DNA from: GCA-002697625 sp002697625
Lineage (GTDB): Bacteria > Bacteroidota > Bacteroidia > Flavobacteriales > BACL11
Assembly: GCA_964004625.1 (NCBI GenBank)
Contig: CAXFOB010000014.1
Span: forward strand, 1-26,131
DNA: 26,131 nucleotides
Reading direction: 5' to 3'
A program made the translations under genes and the position numbers. Positions within the stretch are counted from its first letter, which is position 1. Each line of letters opens with the position of its first letter. A model generated the notes under the pieces. It saw only the letters and a list, made by a program, of their open reading frames with translations. It was not told the DNA's origin and did not search any database. Of this stretch, positions 16,676 to 23,543 are shown one piece after another.

Positions 16676-17111
16676 TTCTTAACATATTCATTCCTATAGA
16701 AAATATAATCAAAAGGAAACAAAGTCCGAAATACAATAGATTCTTTTGAAACTTTTGTTTTTCTAACTCTAGGTTTTTGGCATAAACTAATCCTAAATGA
16801 CCAAATATTATTGCAAATATCATGAGTATAGCATGCTCCACCGCCCAAAATCTGGCAGAGAAATAAGTATTTGCATTCTCCTGATTAATTAAATTTTCCA
16901 AATTATTGATATGTATAGCATATAATATTAAACCTAAGATTAACTCCAAGTACAGTAATACTACCGCGAAAATTGGAACACTCAAATCTAGTAATTTAGA
17001 GAACCGTAGTTGTGATAAAACTCCTAATAAGGATCGAATAACTACAAAAAACGCAACTAGAATTAGCAGAATACTAAAAAATATATGTGGTATAAGAATA
17101 GCCGAATACAT
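16668..17111 (-). CDS. Four-helix membrane protein, cytochrome b-like family of Bacteroidota
   Basis: This 147-residue protein has four hydrophobic segments (about 5-27, 44-66, 86-110 and 123-142). Histidines lie at or near the membrane face: His9, and those in LILYAIHINN, FWAVEHAILM and IIFGHLGLVY. The layout and the ARFWAVEH motif recall a Bacteroidota family often annotated 'cytochrome b', so haem or metal binding is possible but not shown. It heads the operon leading to the response regulator, kinase, rhodanese and TauE/SafE genes, which hints at a role in redox or metal sensing (inference). Its ATG is 4 nt after a -7 box. The family name is a moderate-confidence recollection. Confidence 0.6.
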   Translation of the reverse strand: MYSAILIPHIFFSILLILVAFFVVIRSLLGVLSQLRFSKLLDLSVPIFAVVLLYLELILGLILYAIHINNLENLINQENANTYFSARFWAVEHAILMIFAIIFGHLGLVYAKNLELEKQKFQKNLLYFGLCFLLIIFSIGMNMLRNG

Positions 17112-17115
17112 TTTG

Positions 17116-17123
17116 CAAAAATA
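17116..17123 (-). promoter_or_regulatory. -7 promoter box of the membrane protein-RR-HK-rhodanese-TauE operon
   Basis: TATTTTTG on the minus strand fits TAnnTTTG and is separated from the ATG at 17111 by exactly 4 nt. This predicts a leaderless transcript. It is the only promoter seen for this five-gene operon. Confidence 0.55.
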
Positions 17124-17156
17124 AAAAAGTAAATGACTGATGCACTATAAATCAAT

Positions 17157-17387
17157 TCACTCTACCATAAAACCTTGGTGTGGATTTAGTCTTTTTCTTA
17201 AATCATTTACAAATTCCTCTTGAACTATCATAAAAGCATGTGCTGTAAAATCAGTTAACTTTTCTGTTCCAAATTCTAAGACTTCTATATTTTCTATTAG
17301 AGCATAATCCTGAAGATGAACAAGATGGTGCTGGGCAGTTTTTAGAGCTCCTTCACCACTAAATTTCCAGACCATTTTTACTTTCAT
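17157..17387 (-). CDS. Conserved small protein of unknown function
   Basis: This 76-residue soluble protein reads MKVKMVWKFSGEGALKTAQH at its start and continues HLVHLQDYALIEN, with a His cluster at residues 20, 21 and 24 (QHHLVHL), and ends LRKRLNPHQGFMVE. Alternating strand/helix character suggests a small alpha-beta (ferredoxin-like) fold. There is no signal peptide and no cysteine. It lies 20 nt after the ornithine aminotransferase stop with no promoter between, so it is probably co-transcribed with it. Similar proteins seem to exist in other Bacteroidota, but I recognise no functional family. The clustered histidines could bind a metal or haem (speculative). Confidence 0.65.
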   Translation of the reverse strand: MKVKMVWKFSGEGALKTAQHHLVHLQDYALIENIEVLEFGTEKLTDFTAHAFMIVQEEFVNDLRKRLNPHQGFMVE

Positions 17388-17407
17388 TTTTTCTAATTAA
17401 TCTAAGT

Positions 17408-18619
17408 TTAGAACGATAAAATTGTCTTTTTGATAATATCAATACAATCCATTAACTGATCTTCTGTTATCACTAATGGCGGAGCAAAACGAATGATATC
17501 TCCATGAGTTGGTTTTGCTAGCAATCCATTATCTCTTAATTTTAAACACACATCCCAAGCCTCCTTGCCATTTTTAGGTTTGATAACGATAGCATTTAAG
17601 AGTCCCTTTCCTCTGACCAATGTTATCATATCCGAATCAATTTTCTCTAATTCTCTTCTAAAAATTTTTCCTAATCGTTCTGAATTTTCAGCCAGATGTT
17701 CATTTTTAACAACCTCTAGTGCAGCTATAGCTACTTTATTTGCTAATGGATTACCTCCATACGTTGATCCATGTTCACCTGGCTTAATACACATCATAAT
17801 ATTATCATCAGCTAAAACAGCTGATACTGGAAAGACTCCACCAGATAACGCTTTACCAAGAATCAAAATATCAGGCCTGGCGTCCTCGTAATCGGTTGCT
17901 AACATTTTACCAGTTCTAGCAATACCAGTCTGAACTTCATCAGCTATAAATAAAACATTGTATTTAGTACATAATTTTCTAACACCAGAAAGATAACCTT
18001 CTGATGGCACAATGACTCCTGCCTCACCTTGGATTGGTTCAACCATAAAAGCAGCAACATTAGGGTCTTTTAATTCATTTTCTAATGCCTCTAAATCATC
18101 ATATGGAATTAAATCATATCCAGGCATATAGGGACCAAAACCCTCATAAGAGGTAGGGTCATCTGAAGAGGAAATAGCTGCTAATGTTCTTCCCCAAAAA
18201 TTACCTTTAGCAAAAATAATTCGTGCTTTATTATTAGAGATTCCTTTTTTAATATATCCCCATTTTCTAGCAAGTTTATTAGCTGTTTCACCACCCTCAA
18301 CACCAGTATTCATTGGAAGAACTTTATCATACCCAAAAAACTCAGTAATATATTTCTCATACTCACCCAAAGTATCATTATGAAAGGCTCTTGAAGTTAA
18401 GGTTAAAACACTTGATTGCTTATTTAATTCTCCAATTATTTTTGGATGACAATGCCCCTGATTGACAGCAGAGTATGCAGATAAAAAATCATAGTATTTT
18501 TTTCCTGTAACATCCCAGACAAACACACCCTTTCCTTTAGATAAAACGACAGGTAGAGGATGATAATTATGGGCACCATATTTATCTTCTAATTTAATAT
18601 AATGTTCAGATGTTTTCAT
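17408..18619 (-). CDS. rocD: Ornithine aminotransferase
   Basis: This 403-residue PLP enzyme starts at the ATG at 18619 (MKTSEHYIKLEDKYGAHNYH). An upstream in-frame ATG at 18709 would add 30 residues across the promoter and into rlmD, and is rejected. The LEDKYGAHNYHPLPVV start is characteristic of ornithine aminotransferase rather than other class III enzymes. Other marks are NTGVEGGETANKLAR, EPIQGEAGV, IADEVQTGIARTGKM and the PLP-binding Lys256 in ILGKALSGG. It converts L-ornithine and 2-oxoglutarate to glutamate-5-semialdehyde and glutamate in arginine/proline metabolism. It is divergent from rlmD and has a small unknown gene downstream. Confidence 0.96.
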   Translation of the reverse strand: MKTSEHYIKLEDKYGAHNYHPLPVVLSKGKGVFVWDVTGKKYYDFLSAYSAVNQGHCHPKIIGELNKQSSVLTLTSRAFHNDTLGEYEKYITEFFGYDKVLPMNTGVEGGETANKLARKWGYIKKGISNNKARIIFAKGNFWGRTLAAISSSDDPTSYEGFGPYMPGYDLIPYDDLEALENELKDPNVAAFMVEPIQGEAGVIVPSEGYLSGVRKLCTKYNVLFIADEVQTGIARTGKMLATDYEDARPDILILGKALSGGVFPVSAVLADDNIMMCIKPGEHGSTYGGNPLANKVAIAALEVVKNEHLAENSERLGKIFRRELEKIDSDMITLVRGKGLLNAIVIKPKNGKEAWDVCLKLRDNGLLAKPTHGDIIRFAPPLVITEDQLMDCIDIIKKTILSF

Positions 18620-18639
18620 TTCGTCATTTTTATGAATTG

Positions 18640-18647
18640 CAAATATA
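18640..18647 (-). promoter_or_regulatory. -7 promoter box of rocD
   Basis: TATATTTG on the minus strand, an exact TAnnTTTG, 20 nt before the ATG at 18619. It is only 22 bp from the oppositely oriented rlmD box, so the two promoters are back to back. Confidence 0.6.
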
Positions 18648-18669
18648 ATAGAATTAATTAGTAAATATC

Positions 18670-18677
18670 TACTTTTG
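18670..18677 (+). promoter_or_regulatory. -7 promoter box of rlmD
   Basis: TACTTTTG fits TAnnTTTG and ends 4 nt before the ATG at 18682, again predicting a leaderless message. The same 8-mer serves the SRP RNA gene. Confidence 0.55.
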
Positions 18678-18681
18678 TAAA

Positions 18682-20094
18682 ATGGGAAAACGAAATAGAA
18701 GGAAACCAATCTTTTTAGAAAATATAGAAATCATTGACACTGCTAGTAAAGGAAAATCTTTAGCCAAACACGAAGGAAGAGTGATATTTGTAGAAGAGGG
18801 AGTGCCAGGGGATATTTGCGACATTGTGGTTTTTAAAAGAAGAAAGAAATTTTGGGAAGCAAGAATTGAAAAAATTCATACTTATTCCGAAAGAAGAACA
18901 GATCCCCAATGCGAACACTTTGGAACTTGTGGTGGTTGCAAATGGCAAAACATGAATTACGAATCCCAGTTGGTCTTTAAACAAAAGGAAGTACTTAATA
19001 ATCTGAAACGAATTGGAAGAATATCATTACCTCCACATTCTGAAATTTTAGGAAGCGAAAAACAGTATTTCTACAGAAACAAAATGGAATTTACCTTCTC
19101 TAACAAAAGATGGTTAACTAATGAAGAAGTACAATCACACGTAGATATTCCAAATAAAGATGCGCTTGGATTTCATGTACCAGGAATGTTTGATAAAATC
19201 ATTAACCTAAACAATTGTCACCTACAAAAAGAACCTTCTAACGATATTCGTTTGTCTGTAAAACAATTTGCAGACAAAAATGGGCTTACTTATTTTGACA
19301 TTAGAAATCAGCGAGGATTACTAAGAAATTTAATGATTAAAATTTCCTCTACTAATGATGTAATGGTACTTGTTCAGTTTTACGAGAAAGATGAAAAAAA
19401 TATTCAACTTTTAATGTCACACTTAAAAACATCTTTCCCAGAAATTACTTCTTTACTTTATATTATCAACCAAAAACCAAATAATACGATGTACGATCAA
19501 GAAGTAGTTTGCTTTAATGGAAAAGATCATATCATAGAAGAAATGGATGGACTCTATTTTAAGATTGGTGCAAAGTCCTTTTTTCAAACCAATAGCGAAC
19601 AAGCAAAAGTATTGTACCGTAAAACAAAAGAACTTGCAAATATTACTTCTGATGATTTAGTTTATGACCTTTACACAGGGACAGGAACTATTGCACAATA
19701 TTTGGCTACATCAGCCAAAAAAGTCATTGGAATTGACTCTGTTGAAGAGGGAATAAAAGCGGCTTATGAAAATGCAGAACGTAACAAGATTGACAACTGC
19801 AGTTTCTTTACCGGAGATATGAAAGAAATTTTTACAGATGAGTTTATTGCAAAAAATGGAATACCTGATGTAATTATTACCGACCCTCCAAGAGATGGAA
19901 TGCACAAGAAGGTAGTAGAACAAATCCTGAAAATTGGGGCGAAACGAATTGTATATGTAAGTTGTAATTCTGCTACCCAAGCTCGTGACTTATCTTTAAT
20001 GGACGATTTGTATAAAGTAACACATATCCAGCCAGTAGATATGTTTCCTCAAACTCATCATGTAGAGAATATTGTAATATTAGAATTAAAATAG
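18682..20094 (+). CDS. rlmD: 23S rRNA (uracil-C5)-methyltransferase, RlmD/RumA type
   Basis: This 470-residue protein has an N-terminal TRAM RNA-binding domain (about 8-70, with KGKSLAKHEGRVIFVEEGVP). An iron-sulfur cysteine cluster follows (CEHFGTCGGCKWQ, about 76-88), with a fourth Cys expected in LNNCHLQ. The SAM-binding motif is VYDLYTGTGTIAQYLA, then ITDPPRDGMHKKV, and the catalytic nucleophile lies in YVSCNSATQARDL. This class makes 5-methyluridine in 23S rRNA (U1939 in E. coli). Bacteroidota enzymes of this clade are annotated RlmD, but the exact target base cannot be read from sequence. Two small membrane-protein genes and a Sua5/YciO gene follow on the same strand. Confidence 0.92.
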   Translation: MGKRNRRKPIFLENIEIIDTASKGKSLAKHEGRVIFVEEGVPGDICDIVVFKRRKKFWEARIEKIHTYSERRTDPQCEHFGTCGGCKWQNMNYESQLVFKQKEVLNNLKRIGRISLPPHSEILGSEKQYFYRNKMEFTFSNKRWLTNEEVQSHVDIPNKDALGFHVPGMFDKIINLNNCHLQKEPSNDIRLSVKQFADKNGLTYFDIRNQRGLLRNLMIKISSTNDVMVLVQFYEKDEKNIQLLMSHLKTSFPEITSLLYIINQKPNNTMYDQEVVCFNGKDHIIEEMDGLYFKIGAKSFFQTNSEQAKVLYRKTKELANITSDDLVYDLYTGTGTIAQYLATSAKKVIGIDSVEEGIKAAYENAERNKIDNCSFFTGDMKEIFTDEFIAKNGIPDVIITDPPRDGMHKKVVEQILKIGAKRIVYVSCNSATQARDLSLMDDLYKVTHIQPVDMFPQTHHVENIVILELK

Positions 20095-20125
20095 TAAATT
20101 TAGCAAAAATAAAAATTTCATAAAT

Positions 20126-20314
20126 ATGAAAAAAAACACCATTATTACAGCTGCAGCAGTTGTATTATTTTTAGCGGGAATATCTCACCTTATCAGAATA
20201 TTTTACGGTTGGGATATTGTAATTGATAAATGGGACATACCAACATGGGTGAGCTTTATAGGATCTGGAATACCTATATTTTTATCTTATAAACTATTAA
20301 AAATAAGAGAGTAG
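20126..20314 (+). CDS. Small two-helix membrane protein
   Basis: This 62-residue protein has a hydrophobic helix at about 5-27 (TIITAAAVVLFLAGISHLIR) and a second at about 41-58 (WVSFIGSGIPIFLSYKLLKI), separated by a short loop WDIVIDKWDIP. It is predicted to lie in the inner membrane with both ends cytoplasmic. It starts 31 nt after rlmD. Its TAG stop abuts the ATG of the next small gene with no gap, which supports its being a real coding sequence. No family recognised. Confidence 0.7.
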   Translation: MKKNTIITAAAVVLFLAGISHLIRIFYGWDIVIDKWDIPTWVSFIGSGIPIFLSYKLLKIRE

Positions 20315-20434
20315 ATGAAAGGATTTTGGGAAAAATTGAAAAAATTATATGATACAAACCCTACTCTGTTTGGGATATTGTTGTTTGTAGATTTAACTAT
20401 TCTGTATTTTTTATTTCAATACTTAATTTCATAG
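20315..20434 (+). CDS. 39-residue single-helix membrane microprotein
   Basis: The reading frame MKGFWEKLKKLYDTNPTLFG continues as a strongly hydrophobic segment (ILLFVDLTILYFLFQYLIS) and stops with TAG. The basic N-terminus and one C-terminal helix suggest a type II (N-in) membrane peptide. It fits perfectly between its neighbours: the upstream stop is immediately before its ATG, and its own stop is immediately before the ATG of the Sua5/YciO gene (TAGATG at both joints). This exact tiling is strong evidence for coding. Function unknown; too short for normal annotation cut-offs. Confidence 0.75.
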   Translation: MKGFWEKLKKLYDTNPTLFGILLFVDLTILYFLFQYLIS

Positions 20435-21049
20435 ATGATTTTAAAGATACATCGAGACAATCCAAACAATAGAGAGATAAAACAAGTTGTCGAATGTTTA
20501 AAAGATGGAGGAGTAATTGTATATCCAACTGATACAGTTTACGGAATTGGTTGTGATATTTTCAATAAAAAAGCAGTGGAAAGAGTAGCTAAAATCAAAG
20601 GGATAAATATTAAAAAAAATAACTTCTCTTTTATATGTTCAGATTTAAGTCACATATCTAATTTTACAAAACAAATACACACTCCTACTTATAAATTGAT
20701 GAAAAGAAACCTACCTGGCCCTTTTACTTTTATTTTAAATGCAAATAACAATATACCAAAACTTTTTAAGACAAATAAGAAGACTATAGGCATTCGTGTT
20801 CCGAATCATAACATTCCAATAGAAATAGTATCTCAATTAGGAAATCCAATCATTACAAGCTCTGTAAAAGATGATGACAAAATATTAGAACATAGTACTG
20901 ATCCGTCATTAATATATGAAAAGCTAAAATACATTGTTGATATTGTAATTGATGGAGGGTATGTAGGAACGGAGGCATCTACAATTGTAGATTGTACAAA
21001 ATCTGAGTTTGAAATAATACGAGAAGGGAAAGGAAATCTAATTTTTTAA
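20435..21049 (+). CDS. Sua5/YciO/YrdC family protein (L-threonylcarbamoyladenylate synthase-like)
   Basis: This 204-residue single-domain protein has GGVIVYPTDTVYGIGCDIFN near residue 29, the ATP/threonine pocket signature of the family, followed by RVAKIKGINIKKNNFSFIC, LMKRNLPGPFTFILNA and KKTIGIRVPNHNIP. Near the end are IVDIVIDGG and STIVDCT. The start (MILKIHRDNPNNREI) and total length resemble E. coli YciO more than TsaC; there is no Sua5 C-terminal domain. Family members make threonylcarbamoyl-AMP from threonine, bicarbonate and ATP for t6A tRNA modification. In Bacteroidota this YciO-like form may be the working enzyme. It is last in the rlmD-side gene row and overlaps the converging cdd stop by 4 nt. 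Confidence 0.88.
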   Translation: MILKIHRDNPNNREIKQVVECLKDGGVIVYPTDTVYGIGCDIFNKKAVERVAKIKGINIKKNNFSFICSDLSHISNFTKQIHTPTYKLMKRNLPGPFTFILNANNNIPKLFKTNKKTIGIRVPNHNIPIEIVSQLGNPIITSSVKDDDKILEHSTDPSLIYEKLKYIVDIVIDGGYVGTEASTIVDCTKSEFEIIREGKGNLIF

Positions 21050-21534
21050 AATTGTTTTAACCTCTTATTTTTAAACATAAAAGGTAGTAAATCAGAAACA
21101 GAGTTTACAATTAAAACAGAATCATCTGGGTGATGCAATAAAATTCTAATACTTTCTTCTTGTTTGACTTCATATTCTGCAATTGCTTGCCTACAAGCAC
21201 CACAAGGTGAAACCACATCTTCAATCTCAAATTTCTTAGAAACAGCAGAAACAGCTATTGTTTTTACCTTGACATCTGGGTATTTTGATCCCGCATAAAA
21301 AATAGCGACCCTTTCTGCACATAATCCTGATGGATAAGCTACATTTTCTTGGTTATTACCTGATATAATTTCTCCATTCTCTAACAAAATGGAAGCTCCT
21401 ACCGAGAAACCTGAATATGGAGCATAAGCAAGATTTAATGACTTAATTGCTGAATTTATTAAATCCTGATCTTTCTTTTCTAGAGAATTTAAATTAGATC
21501 TGTAAAAGATTGTTGTAAGTTTATTTTCTATCAT
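21046..21534 (-). CDS. cdd: Cytidine deaminase
   Basis: This 162-residue protein hydrolyses cytidine and deoxycytidine to uridine and deoxyuridine in pyrimidine salvage. The zinc site is complete: Cys72 and the proton-shuttling Glu74 in GLCAERVAIF, and Cys111 and Cys114 in SPCGACRQAIAEYE. YAPYSGFSVGA (about 37-47) and NQENVAYPSG form the nucleoside site. The length fits the homotetrameric class with a modest N-terminal extension. Its start overlaps the DUF2490 stop by 4 nt (ATGA type), making it the last gene of the CotH-VTC operon, although it has no obvious link to that system. Its stop overlaps the converging Sua5/YciO gene by 4 nt. Confidence 0.97.
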   Translation of the reverse strand: MIENKLTTIFYRSNLNSLEKKDQDLINSAIKSLNLAYAPYSGFSVGASILLENGEIISGNNQENVAYPSGLCAERVAIFYAGSKYPDVKVKTIAVSAVSKKFEIEDVVSPCGACRQAIAEYEVKQEESIRILLHHPDDSVLIVNSVSDLLPFMFKNKRLKQF

Positions 21535-22172
21535 AACTTATAACTAATTGAAGTTCCTAAGATAAAGAAATGTTCTGGATGTGAAGTGTTTAACTGTTGT
21601 TGAATTCTGTAAAACAAATTAGCATCTATTTTCTTAAAAATTGGATGAGAGAAACCAATCGAATATCTCAATTTTTCAAATTCTTCATTAAAGTTTAAGA
21701 AATATTCAAACTGAACAAATGGCTCGAATGGTGTTTTCCGCACATTATAAGATATCTCAAATTTCTGACGAAATAATCTATTAAAATCAGTATTAGACCC
21801 TTCTATTTGAATCCTATCTCTAATCTCAATTTTATATCTTTTATAATTATATACAGAAGAAAAATCAAAATAATACCTATACTTATATTCTGAAGAAAAG
21901 TCAAAATTATATTCATCTGAAAAGCGATAACCAAGTCCTAGTTTTATATCTGTTTTTTTTATTTTATGAGAAAGTTTTACATCTGTAAATACTTTTGATA
22001 AAATAGAAGTATTCTCTCTGAACCTCACTCCTTCTTTGATTGAAATATTAGTTCTTTTATAAATCTTTTTAGTAAGTCTAAAACTTGTCCAATTCTGGAA
22101 GTCATTTTGCTGAGATGAAGCAGGAAAAGAAAAAATTAATAATAGAATTATACTATTTCGAATCGTCCTCAT
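21531..22172 (-). CDS. DUF2490 family exported, probable outer-membrane beta-barrel protein
   Basis: This 213-residue protein has a signal peptide (MRTIRNSIILLLIFSFPASS, cleavage before QQN) and then QNWTSFRLTKKIYKRTNISI. The rest alternates polar and hydrophobic residues in short strands with many aromatics (YNFDFSSEYKYRYYFDFSSV, FVQFEYFLNF, IGFSHPIFKKIDANLFYRIQ), the pattern of an outer-membrane barrel. It ends FILGTSISYKL. The W.S.R..K.....F.EG.RF features fit DUF2490. Its start lies 20 nt inside the DUF4956 gene, and it overlaps cdd by 4 nt. In this operon it could provide the outer-membrane part (inference). Confidence 0.8.
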   Translation of the reverse strand: MRTIRNSIILLLIFSFPASSQQNDFQNWTSFRLTKKIYKRTNISIKEGVRFRENTSILSKVFTDVKLSHKIKKTDIKLGLGYRFSDEYNFDFSSEYKYRYYFDFSSVYNYKRYKIEIRDRIQIEGSNTDFNRLFRQKFEISYNVRKTPFEPFVQFEYFLNFNEEFEKLRYSIGFSHPIFKKIDANLFYRIQQQLNTSHPEHFFILGTSISYKL

Positions 22173-22794
22173 AATAGAAAATCCTGATGTTTGCAGTGTC
22201 TTTTAAAAAATCAATTCTTCTGATTTCTATTCTTATGATATCTAAACCTGTACGACTACATAAATCTGCTATTAACTCCTCCCGTCTTTCAGGAACAATT
22301 AATTCAATCTTCTCGTAAGTAATATTCTTTCTGGTTTCATGTTTTAACAACCATATTTTTTCCAATCCAAATGTTATAATTACAATCAAAAAATTACCCA
22401 ACAATAACTCTGCATGACTGATCTTCTTATTAGCTAAAGCATTTAATACAGAAACTCCAATAACTAAGAAAAGATAGGTCATTTCTTTAATAGGTATAGG
22501 GTCAGTTCGATATCGGATAATACCAAAGATTGCGAATAAACCTAATGCAAATCCTAATTCTAATTTTACATTATCTAGTAATATACACAGAATAAATACC
22601 GTTAAACTAATAAGGAAATAAGTAAACAAGTAATCTTTATTTTTAGTTGCGGGATAATATAAATATCTAATAATAATTGTAATTATAAAGAGATTAAAGA
22701 TTGCTTTTACAAGTAATTTCCAAAAATCTTCAGGATCCCAAAGAGGAGCTCCAAATATTGTAAAGTCTGAAAATAAAATTGTTAATAGTTCCAT
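22153..22794 (-). CDS. DUF4956 membrane protein
   Basis: This 213-residue protein has four to five membrane segments (about 25-46, 54-72, 76-90, 104-121 and 128-146). The family's signature lies in the middle: FAIFGIIRYRTDPIPIKEMT. The last 65 residues are soluble (YEKIELIVPERREELIADLC...IRIEIRRIDFLKDTANIRIF), probably a small alpha-beta domain on the cytoplasmic side. DUF4956 genes are commonly found next to VTC-type polyphosphate polymerase and CotH genes in many bacteria. It is therefore a good candidate for the membrane partner, possibly the channel, of the VTC domain protein (inference). Its ATG shares one base with the VTC stop. Confidence 0.88.
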   Translation of the reverse strand: MELLTILFSDFTIFGAPLWDPEDFWKLLVKAIFNLFIITIIIRYLYYPATKNKDYLFTYFLISLTVFILCILLDNVKLELGFALGLFAIFGIIRYRTDPIPIKEMTYLFLVIGVSVLNALANKKISHAELLLGNFLIVIITFGLEKIWLLKHETRKNITYEKIELIVPERREELIADLCSRTGLDIIRIEIRRIDFLKDTANIRIFYYEDDSK

Positions 22795-23543
22795 TATGCT
22801 TGTTTTAATTTATTTATAAATAATAATTTTTCTTTAAATCTATTACCTTTCAAATTAGGATTTAGTGATAAAGTTGAGATGCAATACTTACTTAAACGCA
22901 TGGGCAATATACTCATTTCTTTTACAATTCTCATAAAATCAGAGGATCTACTCATTCTTTCTTGTTTTACTTCTGCTATTATAATATTCTTTAAATCTCC
23001 ACTTTTCTTCTTGTTCTTAAAGGTCAAGTTTATATCCATAGTCATTCTCTCTTGTTGAGTTTTATGTACAAATGTAATTCTACTAAAATTAATCCATTGT
23101 CTGGCTCCTAAATCAATAGGGAATCCTATTGATTTTTCTATATAATCTTGTTGTTTTTCTGTAAGCGACTCTGGAATCTCTTTTACCTTAGTTCTTTTTT
23201 TAATTGTTTTTCCCTTATTATTTTTAAGTTTTATTTCTAAAAATGTTAGATTACTTCCTACATACTCTCTAAATCTGATTTTATTTCTATTTACTCTCTG
23301 ATTATGATGATCTAGATAAAACTTTCTATCTTCTGTATCATAATACAAAGACTTATAATGATGCACTCTTTCTCCATCAATTTCTAATACTCTATAATAC
23401 TCTCCCATTCGGGAAAGGATTTTTGGCAGGTGTTTTATACTAAAAGCAAATTTAGTATCTGTTCTACTCATTAGTTTTACATCATCCATTTCGGATAATG
23501 TAATAGATTCAAAACTTGTATTTAGAGAAGTGCTAAGATTCAC
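22794..23543 (-). CDS. VTC-type polyphosphate polymerase domain protein
   Basis: This 249-residue cytosolic protein belongs to the triphosphate-tunnel fold. Tunnel motifs are visible in order: MSRTDTKFAF (about 25-34), HYKSLYYDTED, KIRFREYVG, TFLEIKLKNNKGKTIKKRTK, the acidic strand TMDINLTF, IIAEVKQER (metal-binding Glu) and SKYCIS near the end. In yeast Vtc4 this domain makes polyphosphate from ATP. Here there is no SPX domain and no DUF202 transmembrane part, so a membrane partner must be separate, and the adjacent DUF4956 gene is the obvious one. The start overlaps the lipoprotein stop by 1 nt and its own stop overlaps DUF4956 by 1 nt. Polymerase activity is inferred, not proven, for bacterial members. 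Confidence 0.9.
   Translation of the reverse strand: MNLSTSLNTSFESITLSEMDDVKLMSRTDTKFAFSIKHLPKILSRMGEYYRVLEIDGERVHHYKSLYYDTEDRKFYLDHHNQRVNRNKIRFREYVGSNLTFLEIKLKNNKGKTIKKRTKVKEIPESLTEKQQDYIEKSIGFPIDLGARQWINFSRITFVHKTQQERMTMDINLTFKNKKKSGDLKNIIIAEVKQERMSRSSDFMRIVKEMSILPMRLSKYCISTLSLNPNLKGNRFKEKLLFINKLKQA

Noticed and set aside
18620..18709. 30-residue N-terminal extension of ornithine aminotransferase
   Set aside because: It would cross the divergent promoters and the start of rlmD; the family N-terminus begins at the ATG at 18619.
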